A DNA stretch of 36,588 bases from JAXJSP01 sp036310005 (GTDB lineage Bacteria; Bacillota; Clostridia; Oscillospirales; Acutalibacteraceae), in NCBI GenBank assembly GCA_036310005.1, contig JAXJSP010000041.1, forward strand, positions 1 through 36,588, written 5' to 3'. Positions 15,164 through 24,139 of this stretch are shown here, piece by piece; the stretch's first letter is position 1; each line of letters opens with the position of its first letter. A program made the position numbers and the translations under genes. The notes under the pieces are model-generated. The model had not been told where the DNA came from. It was given only the letters and a program-made list of their open reading frames with translations, and searched no databases.

Positions 15164-17380
15164 ATGAAAAAATCCGATGTTGCAATTAAGTGTGTTTTTT
15201 CAATTCTGTATTCGTGTATTTTAACATTGTCTTTTTGTTATATGACAGTGTTTAATTTAAACACTTTTTTGATTTTAAGCGTCGGTGCTGTTGTAAGTTT
15301 TGCGTGCTTTTTGATTTTTAATCTGAAAAAAGGCAATATAATTTACCCGATTATATTCGCCTGCCTGATTGTTTTGGCAGTAGGCATTTATATTTTCAGC
15401 GTGCTTTCAAAAGGCGAAAATCTTTTAGAGAATTTTAATCACATAATTAATTTAATCGTCGGTTATGAAAAAATTTCAAATTTTGATTTGAACCTGATTT
15501 TTGTAGGCCTGTCGGTGTTTGTTTCAATGACCTGCGTTTTATTGATCGGCAGAAAAGTACAGTTTGTTTTAGCGTCTTTATGTGCTTTAATTGTGATGTT
15601 TTGCGCTATGCTTACCGCATCCGCGGCAAGATATAAGGCATTTATTATGATGTTATCCCTGCTTTGCGTTATGTGGCTTTACAGCGTGTATTTAAAACAT
15701 AATACACTCAAAAATTCTACTAAAATGAAAGGCAAAAACGCAGTTGTCATTTTGATTGCAATAGTCTTGTTGGTGCCTGTTATTTTTGTCAGCGAAAAAA
15801 CAGACAACTTAAACGATGAGATTTTTTCTGTCGAAATGCTCTCAAAAGATTATTACGAAAGAAACGGTGAGGACCAGTTTTCATTAGGCACTTATGTAAC
15901 AACCACTAAAAGCGACGAACTCGGCGGCGACAGAATTACCGATAAAAAAACCGCGCTTACGGTTAATTCGACTTATCCGTTTTATATTTCGTTTATTTAT
16001 AAAGACTACTATGACTCAAAAAGTTGGCAGGTAAGCGATATAAGAAAAACGCTTTGTGTCAGTTCTGACGATATTAATTTAGACGCTCAGATTAAATCTT
16101 ATGTTTTTTCAAGAGCAGGATACAATATTTATGAAAACGATGTCAGCATAGAGTATGAGGAACTTGTTACAAGAAATTACGCTGTGTCAACCGATATTTA
16201 TACAAGACCGAAACAGTCAAACGAAAAAGATAAAATTTATTGTGATAACAACAATAACCTTTTTTCTAATGAAATGTTGAAAAAAGGCTTTGTATATCAA
16301 TTCAGCGCTGTAAACTACGACTTAAATGAGGTATATGAGTTTTTAGGCAGCGAAAAATATAATAAAAGCGCATCCACAGTCAGCGATATTATTTCAAATG
16401 CCGAATATAATGCCTATTTGGAGCAACTGCATTATAAATACACCCAAATTCCGAAAACAATGCCCGTAAGAGTTGACCACCTGTCGTATGAAATAGTCGA
16501 AAAAGCGAATGCAGAAACCACAATAGAAAAAGTACAGGCGTTTATAGATTATTTAAGCGATTACGAATATACGCTTAAAGGCGCTCCCTTAAAAGACGGA
16601 GAAGATTTTGTTGACAAGTTTTTGTTTGAATATAAAAAAGGGTATTGCACCTCTTTTGCTTCTGCGTTGACAATGCTTTGCAGAACACAGGAAATACCCG
16701 CGCGTTACTGTGAGGGCTTTGCACCTAATGATGAAGCGGGAGAATATGTCGTTACAAACGATAAAATGCACGCGTGGACAGAAGTGTATTTTGACGGTTT
16801 CGGCTGGGTGATTTTTGAGGCAACACCGCATTATTCGGATAGTATAACCTATGTCGCAACAGGACAAAGTGAAGAAAACGCGGTACAGCCCGGCATTACT
16901 CAGGCGGCAGAGGAAACCGAAAAACAACCGACAAAAACACAGGAAGAAAACAATAAAGAGGAAATAAATGCACCCTCTTTTGAAAAAAACAGAATATATG
17001 TCAAGTTTGTTGTAATCGGGTTAGTTGCATTAACAGTTCTCGCTCTTGTTTTACTTATTATTATTAACTTGCTCAAAGACAAGGCAATTTACAAAAAAGA
17101 CAATAAGGGCTTTGTAATTGCTGCTTATAAGAAGATAATACTTTTAATTCGTTTTTCAAAAATCAAAACCGATAAAAACGATACCGTAAAAACCGCTTTG
17201 AATAAAGCAGGCATTTTTGATACCCGCCCGTTTGAAAAGGCTATGTATTCAAATGCAGAGATTGATAATGAGGACAGAAAAAAAGCGGATAATATATATC
17301 AGACTTATAAAAAATGCGTATATAATAATCACAGTAAATTTAAGTATTTTATTTATAAATTTATTTTAAATAAACTTTAA
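15164..17380 (+). CDS. Membrane-anchored transglutaminase-like protein
   Basis: A 738-residue protein. About six N-terminal transmembrane helices (residues 1-215) are followed by a long extracytoplasmic region with a transglutaminase-like core: Cys495 (KGYCTSFASAL), His536 (MHAWTEVYF) and the third position Glu552 (WVIFEATP; Asp or Glu occurs here in relatives). A Glu/Thr/Lys-rich linker, another transmembrane helix (about 610-635) and a short cytosolic tail follow. This is the TgpA-like layout with an external thiol active site. The ATG follows AAGGAGAAA. It is the third gene of the MoxR operon; the reaction (crosslinking or peptide hydrolysis) cannot be told from sequence. Confidence 0.9.
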   Translation: MKKSDVAIKCVFSILYSCILTLSFCYMTVFNLNTFLILSVGAVVSFACFLIFNLKKGNIIYPIIFACLIVLAVGIYIFSVLSKGENLLENFNHIINLIVGYEKISNFDLNLIFVGLSVFVSMTCVLLIGRKVQFVLASLCALIVMFCAMLTASAARYKAFIMMLSLLCVMWLYSVYLKHNTLKNSTKMKGKNAVVILIAIVLLVPVIFVSEKTDNLNDEIFSVEMLSKDYYERNGEDQFSLGTYVTTTKSDELGGDRITDKKTALTVNSTYPFYISFIYKDYYDSKSWQVSDIRKTLCVSSDDINLDAQIKSYVFSRAGYNIYENDVSIEYEELVTRNYAVSTDIYTRPKQSNEKDKIYCDNNNNLFSNEMLKKGFVYQFSAVNYDLNEVYEFLGSEKYNKSASTVSDIISNAEYNAYLEQLHYKYTQIPKTMPVRVDHLSYEIVEKANAETTIEKVQAFIDYLSDYEYTLKGAPLKDGEDFVDKFLFEYKKGYCTSFASALTMLCRTQEIPARYCEGFAPNDEAGEYVVTNDKMHAWTEVYFDGFGWVIFEATPHYSDSITYVATGQSEENAVQPGITQAAEETEKQPTKTQEENNKEEINAPSFEKNRIYVKFVVIGLVALTVLALVLLIIINLLKDKAIYKKDNKGFVIAAYKKIILLIRFSKIKTDKNDTVKTALNKAGIFDTRPFEKAMYSNAEIDNEDRKKADNIYQTYKKCVYNNHSKFKYFIYKFILNKL

Positions 17381-17383
17381 AAG

Positions 17384-17411
17384 TTGATTTAGCGAAAAAA
17401 AGATGTATAAT
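17384..17411 (+). promoter_or_regulatory. Sigma-A promoter of the CofE-like gene
   Basis: TTGATT (17384-17389), 16-nt spacer, TG-extended TATAAT (17406-17411). The start near 17418 makes the CofE-like gene its own transcription unit and disfavours the TTG at 17426 as start codon. Confidence 0.7.
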
Positions 17412-17446
17412 ATAAAAAAAGTCTGTTGATTGGGGAATTTGAATAT

Positions 17447-18148
17447 ATGGACGGTTATGTAGTAAACAACGGAAAAAATGAAATAATTGAAGTGGATGCG
17501 GTAAAATACCGCAGACTCGCAATAAAAACTCATATTATCACCGATTCGGATGATATTTGTGATGTCGCTGTTAAATATGCAAAGCCTAATTTGCAACAAG
17601 GCGATATATTATTTATCACCGAAAAAATTGTTGGCTGTACACAGGGCAGAGCAATAAAAATTAAAGATGTCCATCCGAGAAAACTCGCGGTGTATTTATC
17701 AAAAAAGGTAATTCGTACCGATTACGGTATCGGGCTTGCGATGCCTGAAACTATGGAAATGGCATTAAGAGAATGCGGTACCTTGCGTATCCTTTTTGCG
17801 GCTGCGTGCAGCGTAATAGGTAAGAAAATTTTTCATAAAAGCGGTTGGTTTTATATCGTCGCAGGTAACAAGGCAAGAACAATTGACGGACCTTGTGACT
17901 GTACAATACCGCCTTATAACGAATATGTGTCTTTATCTCCGGCACAACCCAATAAGGTCGCAAAGCAAGTCAGCAAGGCTTTGGGCGGCACCGATGTCAT
18001 AATAACCGATATTAACGATATCGGCGGAAACATCCTCGGCGCATCAAATAAAAAATTAGATTTAAAACTTATGGTTAAGATTTTAAAGGACAACCCTTTA
18101 GGACAGTCAAGCGAGCAAACCCCGATGGGAATTATCAGAAAAATATAA
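17447..18148 (+). CDS. CofE-like protein (coenzyme F420-0:L-glutamate ligase family), divergent
   Basis: A ~233-residue protein. Its N-terminal half follows the F420-0:glutamate ligase family (RRLAIKTHIITDSDDI, then QGDILFITEKIVGCTQGRAI), and it has the equally spaced SLSPAQPNKVAKQVSKAL and DVIITDINDIGGNILG. The canonical central NAGVD-S-N motif is replaced by IVAGNKARTIDGP, and the D.(F/W)GRP.R.G region by DINDIGGNILG. CofE adds glutamate to F420-0 in actinobacteria and archaea; Clostridia of this kind generally lack F420, so the true substrate is unknown. The ATG at 17447 has GGGG 11 nt upstream; the TTG at 17426 has none. Confidence 0.8.
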   Translation: MDGYVVNNGKNEIIEVDAVKYRRLAIKTHIITDSDDICDVAVKYAKPNLQQGDILFITEKIVGCTQGRAIKIKDVHPRKLAVYLSKKVIRTDYGIGLAMPETMEMALRECGTLRILFAAACSVIGKKIFHKSGWFYIVAGNKARTIDGPCDCTIPPYNEYVSLSPAQPNKVAKQVSKALGGTDVIITDINDIGGNILGASNKKLDLKLMVKILKDNPLGQSSEQTPMGIIRKI

Positions 18149-18183
18149 TAAAAGAAGCGGTGTTAAACCGCTTCTTTTATTAT
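18145..18183. terminator. Bidirectional terminator overlapping both flanking gene ends
   Basis: A perfect 16-bp stem (18145-18160 with 18168-18183), 7-nt loop. It overlaps the stop of the CofE-like gene and encodes the last residues of mtaB on the other strand, so it serves convergent genes. Confidence 0.85.
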
Positions 18184-19458
18184 TTCACCTATGCAACATT
18201 CGTCTTCCGCTTGTGTAATTTTCACCTTTAAAATTTTATGGACAATATCGTTTGCCTTAACCTTAATCAAGGTGTAGTTTTCGCTGTAACCGTAACAGTA
18301 TTCGCCCTTTTGCTGTTCAAAAAGCACATTGACTGTTTTGCCGGTCTGCGATTTTAAAAATTCCGCTTCGCTTTGCTTTGCAGCATCAATCATTAATTTA
18401 CTGCGTCTTTCTTTTTCGCTTTTTTGAACCTGATTCGGCATTTTATCGGCAAAAGTACCCTCTCTTTGAGAGTAAGCAAAGATATGACTTTTTGCAAACT
18501 TGATTTTTTTAACAAAATTTAAGCTCTTTAAAAATTCTTCTTCCGTTTCACCGGCAAAGCCCACCATAATGTCAGTAGTAATTGCCGCATTGTCAAAAGT
18601 CGCTCTTATCCTCTCAACTAAATCTTCATAAAATGCGCTGTCATAGTGACGGTTCATTCTTTTTAGTGTCTCATCACAGCCCGATTGCAGCGATAAATGA
18701 AACTGCGGACATAATTTCACTTGACTTTTAAGTCTTAAAAGCATACTGTCGGTAAATAAATCAGGCTCCAAAGAACCAAGACGCACTCGCTCAACACCAT
18801 CAATTTCGCATACAGCATCAACCGCATCACACAAATTAAAACCGGTGTCACTGCCGAAAGCAGATAAATTTATACCGACAAGCACAATTTCTTTGTGCCC
18901 GTTTTTTGCAAGCAAACTAACTTCGCTTTTGATTTCTTCAATGCTTTTGGAACGCACTCTGCCTCTCGCTTTCGGAATAATACAGTAAGTACAATGCCTT
19001 TGGCATCCGTCTTGTATTTTTAAATACGCTCTTGTTCTCTCGTTAAACTGTGATATAGTCGGAGTGTTGAATTTTTCGTCGCTTTCATGCTCTGCAATCT
19101 TGATAATCCTTTGCCCGCTTTTTAAAAATTCGTCCACAAATTCACAAAGACAGGCTAAGTTCCGGTTGCCCATAATAATATCGGCATCGCTTACTTTTAA
19201 TGCTTTTTCGGGTAAAGCCTGCGGCATACAACCCGTAAGCACACAGACAGCGTGAGGGTTTTTGCTTTTTAACCGCCTTACAATCTGCCTTGTTTTTCTG
19301 TCGCTTTCGGCAGTAACGGTACAGGAATTTATCACAATCACATCCGCGTTGCAATCTGCAGGCACAACAAAATGGCCCTTGCTTTTTACAAGAGCCTCCA
19401 TTGAATTTGTTTCATACTGATTTACTTTGCAGCCTAAAGTGTAAAACGCATAATTCAT
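18163..19458 (-). CDS. mtaB: tRNA (t6A37) methylthiotransferase MtaB
   Basis: A 431-residue radical-SAM methylthiotransferase that turns t6A37 into ms2t6A37 in ANN-decoding tRNAs. The N-terminal domain has three cluster cysteines (LGCKVNQYE, INSCTVT, LTGCMPQ). The radical-SAM motif C-x3-C-x2-C is in GCQRHCTYCIIPKARGRVRS, and a C-terminal TRAM-like domain follows (TGKTVNVLFEQQ region). The opening TLGCKVNQYET is diagnostic of MtaB rather than MiaB or RimO. It lies 6 nt after the rodA-like gene. Its substrate t6A is made with TsaE and TsaB, encoded just to the right. Confidence 0.95.
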   Translation of the reverse strand: MNYAFYTLGCKVNQYETNSMEALVKSKGHFVVPADCNADVIVINSCTVTAESDRKTRQIVRRLKSKNPHAVCVLTGCMPQALPEKALKVSDADIIMGNRNLACLCEFVDEFLKSGQRIIKIAEHESDEKFNTPTISQFNERTRAYLKIQDGCQRHCTYCIIPKARGRVRSKSIEEIKSEVSLLAKNGHKEIVLVGINLSAFGSDTGFNLCDAVDAVCEIDGVERVRLGSLEPDLFTDSMLLRLKSQVKLCPQFHLSLQSGCDETLKRMNRHYDSAFYEDLVERIRATFDNAAITTDIMVGFAGETEEEFLKSLNFVKKIKFAKSHIFAYSQREGTFADKMPNQVQKSEKERRSKLMIDAAKQSEAEFLKSQTGKTVNVLFEQQKGEYCYGYSENYTLIKVKANDIVHKILKVKITQAEDECCIGEIIKEAV

Positions 19459-19464
19459 AGAATT

Positions 19465-20610
19465 TTAAATATAGTCCTCTCTTAAATATGTTATGTTTTG
19501 TTGCCTGTGCATATAAACATTACAAACAAGCGCAATACCTATATAAGTAACAACTAAACTCGTGCCTCCCGCAGAAAAAAACGGAAGCGTAATACCTATA
19601 ACAGGCGCCCAACTTAAACACATTCCTATATTAAGTATCGACTGAATTGCTATCATCGCAAAAACACCGGTGCATATAATAACACCCTGTTTATCTCTTG
19701 CAAAATGTCCGACAAATAAAATTCTTATGCAAATTGCAGTAAGCAGTGCCATTACAACAATAAGTCCTATAAGCCCGAGTTCTTCGCCTATTGATGCAAA
19801 AATAAAGTCGTTGTGGCCCTCGGGAATCTGATTTGCCTGAACAAAATCGCCTTTCATATATCCTTGTCCGAAAATACCGCCGTTTGCAATAGCAAGTCTG
19901 CCTCGCCATTGTTGCCAGCCGGAACCGTATATATCTGCCTCCGGGTTAAAAATGGTAAGAAAACGGTTTCTTTGGTCGTTGTTAAAAATAACATACCATA
20001 AAAGCGGCATAAATGCGGCAATAAGTCCGCCGGCAAGAGCAAAATATCTTACCTTGATACCGCTTGCAAATATCATCGCAATAAATATTACCGCAAGTAC
20101 AAGAGCAGTACCGTCATCACCTTGAAAATGTATCAAAATTACGGGAAAAGCACCGTGCATACATAAGAGTATAATATTTTTAATTTTGTTAATCTTCTTT
20201 TCAACTACACTGACATGCTTTGCAAAAGTAATGATAAATGCAATTTTTAAAAGTTCCGAAGGCTGGAAAGTCATACCGAAGGGGAGCCTGAGCCAGGCTT
20301 TATCGTCGGTGCCCTCGGGCGCAAAACCTATAACAAAAGTCAGACCTACAAGCAATAAGGCTATGCCCATAACTATCGGCCAAAACCGTGTGTAAATCGA
20401 ATAGTCGGCAAATCCCGATACAAACGCCAATACAAAAAGTCCTATAAACAGACAAACTATCTGTACTATAAACTGCCTTGCGGAGCCTGTGTAGTTAGTA
20501 GCGCTGAGCACCATAAAAGAGCCAAGTAATGACGCGCTTATGCAAAGAGAAAGCAAAACTTTATCCGTGAGCCTGAAAAAATCTGCAACTTTAGATATAA
20601 ATTTGTTCAT
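19465..20610 (-). CDS. rodA: SEDS-family peptidoglycan polymerase, RodA type
   Basis: A 381-residue membrane protein with about ten helices. SEDS proteins polymerise lipid II into glycan strands together with a class B PBP. Seen: FGMTFQPSELLKIAFI, the catalytic-loop region (WQQWRGRLAIANGGIFGQGY, then VQANQIPEGHNDFIFASIGE with a conserved acidic residue) and the C-terminal PFFSAGGTSLVVTYIGIAL. GHNDFIFA and the short N-terminus favour RodA over FtsW. The ATG at 20610 follows AGGAGGG. An upstream in-frame ATG at 20625 would place that ribosome binding site inside the coding region, so it is rejected. First gene of a rodA-mtaB operon. Confidence 0.92.
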   Translation of the reverse strand: MNKFISKVADFFRLTDKVLLSLCISASLLGSFMVLSATNYTGSARQFIVQIVCLFIGLFVLAFVSGFADYSIYTRFWPIVMGIALLLVGLTFVIGFAPEGTDDKAWLRLPFGMTFQPSELLKIAFIITFAKHVSVVEKKINKIKNIILLCMHGAFPVILIHFQGDDGTALVLAVIFIAMIFASGIKVRYFALAGGLIAAFMPLLWYVIFNNDQRNRFLTIFNPEADIYGSGWQQWRGRLAIANGGIFGQGYMKGDFVQANQIPEGHNDFIFASIGEELGLIGLIVVMALLTAICIRILFVGHFARDKQGVIICTGVFAMIAIQSILNIGMCLSWAPVIGITLPFFSAGGTSLVVTYIGIALVCNVYMHRQQNITYLREDYI

Positions 20611-20641
20611 TTTTCCCTCCTGCATAAATTAAACTGTTATT

Positions 20642-20670
20642 ATTATAATATAAACTTAAAATAAGTGCAA
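20642..20670 (-). promoter_or_regulatory. Sigma-A promoter of rodA-mtaB
   Basis: Read on the minus strand: TTGCAC (20665-20670), 17-nt spacer, perfect TATAAT (20642-20647), about 32 nt upstream of the rodA start codon. Confidence 0.75.
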
Positions 20671-20741
20671 TAAACACTTTTATATTATCAAAAAATATGA
20701 TATACTACTATAAATTGAAAATGGAAATAAAGGAAATTATA

Positions 20742-21170
20742 ATGACTTTTAACTGTTATTCATTAGAAGATACTTACAGCGTTGCAAAACGACTCGCAAA
20801 AAAATTAAACAGCAATTCTTTTCTTGCTTTTTTCGGTGACTTGGGCGCAGGCAAAACCGCCTTTATCGGCGCTTTGGCAAAAGCGCTCGGTTATAAAGAG
20901 CAGACCTTTTCTCCGACATTTGCAATCGTAAATTGCTATCAGACGGAAAAGATGCCGATATATCACTTTGATATGTACAGAGTAGAAAACTGGGAAGATT
21001 TATATTCAACAGGTTATTTTGACTATCTTGAACAAGACGGTATAATGGCGGTTGAGTGGAGCGAAAATATTTATTCCGCCCTGCCCGATGAGAGAATTGA
21101 AATTGAGATTTTGCGGGGCGAGAGCGATAATCACAGAATAATAAACATAAACGGGGCGGGTGAGATTTAA
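20742..21170 (+). CDS. tsaE: tRNA t6A biosynthesis ATPase TsaE
   Basis: A 142-residue P-loop protein needed with TsaB and TsaD for threonylcarbamoyl transfer to A37 of tRNA. Walker A is FGDLGAGKTAFIGALAKALG; SPTFAIVNCYQTE and HFDMYRVEN are typical family stretches, with the hydrophobic strand plus acid at IMAVEWSEN. The ATG at 20742 has AAAGGA 7 nt upstream; a longer frame from 20697 (MIYYYKLKMEIKEII) lacks one and would overlap the promoter zone. A TATACT at 20701 is a possible -10. It is 3 nt from tsaB. Confidence 0.95.
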   Translation: MTFNCYSLEDTYSVAKRLAKKLNSNSFLAFFGDLGAGKTAFIGALAKALGYKEQTFSPTFAIVNCYQTEKMPIYHFDMYRVENWEDLYSTGYFDYLEQDGIMAVEWSENIYSALPDERIEIEILRGESDNHRIININGAGEI

Positions 21171-21173
21171 ACT

Positions 21174-21875
21174 GTGAGAATTTTAGCGGTAGATTGCGCT
21201 GATAAAAGCGTGTCCTGTGCAGTAGTGCAAGACGGAGTGATTTTAGCGGAAAACTTTTTAAGCAGCGGTTTTACACATTCAAAAACTTTAATGCCTTTAA
21301 TACTTTCAATGCTTGAAGTTGCGGAAATTCCAATCGACAGTATAGATAAATTTGTTATAACATCGGGGCCGGGCTCCTTTACGGGACTGAGAATAGGTAT
21401 TGCCGCAGTAAAAGGACTTGCGTTTAAAAATAATAAAAAGTGTGTAGGTGTTTCCACTTTGCATACAATAGCGATGTCGGGTATCGAGAATAAAGGTATA
21501 ATCTGTCCTGTAATGGACGCAAGATGTAATCAGGTTTATAATGCGCTGTTTCGGTGCGACGGTGAAAAGTTAGTTCGTCTTTGCTCTGACAGAGCGATTA
21601 TGTGCGATGAACTCAAAAGCGAACTCGATAAGTTTGAAAATGAGGACATTTTTATAGTAGGACCGGGTGCTGATATGTTTTGCGCTAAATTTGAAGGACA
21701 GTTTAAAAAGCCGAAAGCGAGAAATGTTTGTCAGCGTGCAGGAGATGCCGCACTGATAGAAAGCGAATACGAGCAGGTTGACAGCGACAAATTATTGCCT
21801 GTATATTTAAGATTACCCCAAGCGGAGAGGGAATTAAAAGAGAGGAAGAAACAGACATGTCAAAAAAAATTATAA
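21174..21875 (+). CDS. tsaB: tRNA t6A biosynthesis protein TsaB
   Basis: A 233-residue inactive ASKHA-fold partner of TsaD. The N-terminal strand is MRILAVDCADKSVSCAVVQ, and the hallmark TSGPGSFTGLRIGIAAVKGLA is at about residues 61-81. The start is GTG with GGGCGGGTGAG upstream, directly after tsaE. The 3' end overlaps rpiB by 19 nt. tsaD is not in the window. The usual tsaE-tsaB order supports the calls. Confidence 0.93.
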   Translation: MRILAVDCADKSVSCAVVQDGVILAENFLSSGFTHSKTLMPLILSMLEVAEIPIDSIDKFVITSGPGSFTGLRIGIAAVKGLAFKNNKKCVGVSTLHTIAMSGIENKGIICPVMDARCNQVYNALFRCDGEKLVRLCSDRAIMCDELKSELDKFENEDIFIVGPGADMFCAKFEGQFKKPKARNVCQRAGDAALIESEYEQVDSDKLLPVYLRLPQAERELKERKKQTCQKKL

Positions 21876-22306
21876 TAGGATGCGACCACGGCGGATTTGA
21901 AATGAAAGAGCAACTTGTCGAGTTTATAAAGCAGACGGGAAATGATGTCGACGACTGCGGAATATATGAGCCAAAGTCGGTAGATTACCCGATAATTGCT
22001 AAAAAAGTAGCCGATAAAGTTGCAAGCGGACAGGGTGAACTCGGCATACTTATTTGCGGCACAGGTATAGGAATGAGCCTTGCGGCAAACAAAGTAAGAG
22101 GAATAAGAGCCGCTGCTTGCAGTGAGGTTTATTCCGCTAAGTTTACAAGACTTCATAATAACTCAAATATTCTTTGTCTTGGCGGCAGAGTTATCGGAAT
22201 TGAAACTGCAAAAATTATGGTAGATGCGTTTATAAATACCGAGTTTGAGGGCGGAAGACATCAAAAAAGAGTAGATATGATTGAACAGATTGAAAAGGAA
22301 TTATAA
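21857..22306 (+). CDS. rpiB: Ribose-5-phosphate isomerase B
   Basis: A 149-residue RpiB/LacAB-family isomerase interconverting ribose 5-phosphate and ribulose 5-phosphate. Seen: GCDHGGFEMKEQL (Asp-His phosphate/substrate contacts), LICGTGIGMSLAANKVRGIRAA with the catalytic Cys in the ICGTG loop, and the late LHNNSNILCLGGRVIG. The ATG follows AGAGGAAG. It overlaps the tsaB end by 19 nt and precedes the WYL gene by 3 nt, so it is in the same operon. RpiB versus allose or galactose 6-phosphate isomerase cannot be fully separated, but the length and lack of lac genes favour RpiB. Confidence 0.92.
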   Translation: MSKKIIIGCDHGGFEMKEQLVEFIKQTGNDVDDCGIYEPKSVDYPIIAKKVADKVASGQGELGILICGTGIGMSLAANKVRGIRAAACSEVYSAKFTRLHNNSNILCLGGRVIGIETAKIMVDAFINTEFEGGRHQKRVDMIEQIEKEL

Positions 22307-22309
22307 AAA

Positions 22310-23299
22310 ATGTCCGGTACACCTAATCAACAGTTAAAACCTCTTTTTTTGCTTAAAGTGTTGTATGATAAAACCGATGAACAGCACAGATTAAGCCAGA
22401 GTGAAATATTACATATTCTTCAAAGAGATTATGATATTTCGTGCGAGAGAAAGTCTTTTTACAGACAGATTAGTGCTTTAAGAGATGTATACGGTGCAGA
22501 CATTGAATATTCAAATGACGAACCGAGAGGCTATTATATAGCATCAAGAAAGTTTGAAAACACGGAACTTGCTTTGCTGATTGATGCTGTAAAATGGTCA
22601 AAATTTATATCTCCCAAAAAAAGCAAGATATTAGTTGAAAAACTATCGTCTTTTGCGGGAGAAAATATGGCAAAGCATTTAGCGGGCAATTTTGATTATT
22701 CAAATGTCGGCAAAACCGATAATGAAAAAATTTATTACACAATGGACGAAATACTAAATGCAATAAATTCAAAAAGGCGAATTGAATTTTTGTATTTTGA
22801 CTATGACGCAAACAAGAAAAAACATTACAGAAACAATAAGGAAAAATATTTAGTCTCACCCTATGCGCTTGTATGGGATGATGAAAAATATTATCTTCAC
22901 GCCTATCACGAAAAATATAATACTATTTCTTCTTTTCGCGTTGATATGATGGAACAGGCGCAAATCACAAATCTGCCGCGCCTTAAAGAAGAAAAGTATG
23001 CAAATTACAGCCCGAGCGAAAGAATGGCATTTAATCAATATACAGGCAAAAATATGATTGTTGAGTTAAAAACGGACAACTCTTTGATATCGGTTATGCT
23101 TGACAGATTTAACGGTAAAGTCAGTATGAGAAAAGCAGACGAAAACAGTTTTATTGCAAGAGTGAATGTTGAAATGTCGCCTAATTTTCTCGGTTGGGTA
23201 TTCTCTTTCGGAGAAAAAGTCAGCATAGTTTTTCCAAAAGAAGCAAGAGATATGATGAAAGAACATATAAATAAAGTGCTTGAAAAATACGGAGATTAA
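22310..23299 (+). CDS. WYL-domain transcriptional regulator
   Basis: A 329-residue protein with an N-terminal winged helix-turn-helix (about residues 5-75: SQSEILHILQRDYDISCERK, then FYRQISALRD). A WYL domain follows, about 140-230 (KRRIEFLYFDYD, SPYALVWDDEKYYLHAYHE, ISSFRVDMM). A C-terminal WCX-like segment ends in SFGEKVSIVFPKEARDMM. WYL domains sense ligands or nucleic acid. It could be autoregulatory in the tsaE-tsaB-rpiB operon; no operator repeat is visible. Confidence 0.9.
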   Translation: MSGTPNQQLKPLFLLKVLYDKTDEQHRLSQSEILHILQRDYDISCERKSFYRQISALRDVYGADIEYSNDEPRGYYIASRKFENTELALLIDAVKWSKFISPKKSKILVEKLSSFAGENMAKHLAGNFDYSNVGKTDNEKIYYTMDEILNAINSKRRIEFLYFDYDANKKKHYRNNKEKYLVSPYALVWDDEKYYLHAYHEKYNTISSFRVDMMEQAQITNLPRLKEEKYANYSPSERMAFNQYTGKNMIVELKTDNSLISVMLDRFNGKVSMRKADENSFIARVNVEMSPNFLGWVFSFGEKVSIVFPKEARDMMKEHINKVLEKYGD

Positions 23300-23301
23300 T
23301 A

Positions 23302-24090
23302 ATGATAAGAAACGCAACAAAACAAGACGAGGAAAAGTTAAAAAGTCTTTGGAAAACTTGCTTTAGGGATGATGAGCAAAGTGATATTGACTTGTTTTTT
23401 AATAACCGTTTTGCATCTGCAAACGGTCTTGTTTATACACAAGGCGAGCAAATAGTTTCAATGATGTTTCGCTTACCCTGTAAATTTCAAGGCAAAAATT
23501 CAATGTATCTTTACGCCCTGGCAACTCATCCCGATTTCAGAAAACTCGGTTATATGTCACAACTTATTGAATATGCTCACGCGCAAATGAAAAAAGATAA
23601 CATAGAATACTCTTTGCTCTTGGAAAGCGAAAAATCACTTTGCAATTATTATAAACGCTTTAATTATCAAAGCTCTTTTTGTTACAGGCTTGCAAAATTA
23701 TCAGGTCAAAGCGATATGTCCGTGCTTTATGCAGATGTAGAATATGTTGAAAGCATACGCTCAAAAAGACTTAAAAACGCAGTCCAATGGGATATTGATG
23801 CGTTAAGTTATGCAAATAAATACAGCAAAAGCATAAACGAACAATGGTTTCGAGTCGATGACGGTTACGCAATAGCATCAAAAAAAGACGGTAAAGTCTA
23901 TATAAGCGAACTTGTATGTACCGATATGATAAGAGCGGCGCAGTCGGTAAATACTTATTTTTCGGCAAACGAATGTATAGTAAAACTGCCGCCTGATATG
24001 ACACTCGGAGATAAAATATATCGGGGTATGATTTATGCTCCGAGCGGAGAAATAATAAAAGACGCTTATATATCAATGGAACTTGAATGA
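23302..24090 (+). CDS. GNAT acetyltransferase (Eis-like N-terminal layout)
   Basis: A 262-residue protein beginning with a GNAT domain (MIRNATKQDEEKLKSLWKTC; acetyl-CoA region LYALATHPDFRKLGYMSQLI at about residues 70-89; FNYQ near 115). It has a ~120-residue C-terminal extension containing SANECIVKLPP and ending ISMELE. The pyrophosphate loop is RKLGYM rather than R-x2-G-x-G/A, a mild deviation. The length and extension resemble Eis-like proteins but lack their full ~400 residues. It begins 2 nt after the WYL gene and ends 1 nt before a strong hairpin. Confidence 0.82.
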   Translation: MIRNATKQDEEKLKSLWKTCFRDDEQSDIDLFFNNRFASANGLVYTQGEQIVSMMFRLPCKFQGKNSMYLYALATHPDFRKLGYMSQLIEYAHAQMKKDNIEYSLLLESEKSLCNYYKRFNYQSSFCYRLAKLSGQSDMSVLYADVEYVESIRSKRLKNAVQWDIDALSYANKYSKSINEQWFRVDDGYAIASKKDGKVYISELVCTDMIRAAQSVNTYFSANECIVKLPPDMTLGDKIYRGMIYAPSGEIIKDAYISMELE

Positions 24091-24139
24091 AACAACTCCT
24101 TTTGAGAAAAATAACTCAAAAGGAGTTGTTGTTTTGTTT
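24091..24139 (+). terminator. Terminator-like hairpin carrying the ribosome binding site of the next gene
   Basis: A perfect 16-bp stem (24091-24106 with 24115-24130), 8-nt loop, followed by GTTTTGTTT. It begins right after the GNAT stop. The 3' arm contains AAAAGGAG (24118-24125), the ribosome binding site of the PBP gene starting at 24134. The structure would either end the tsaE operon or, on read-through, hide the PBP start region. Confidence 0.8.
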
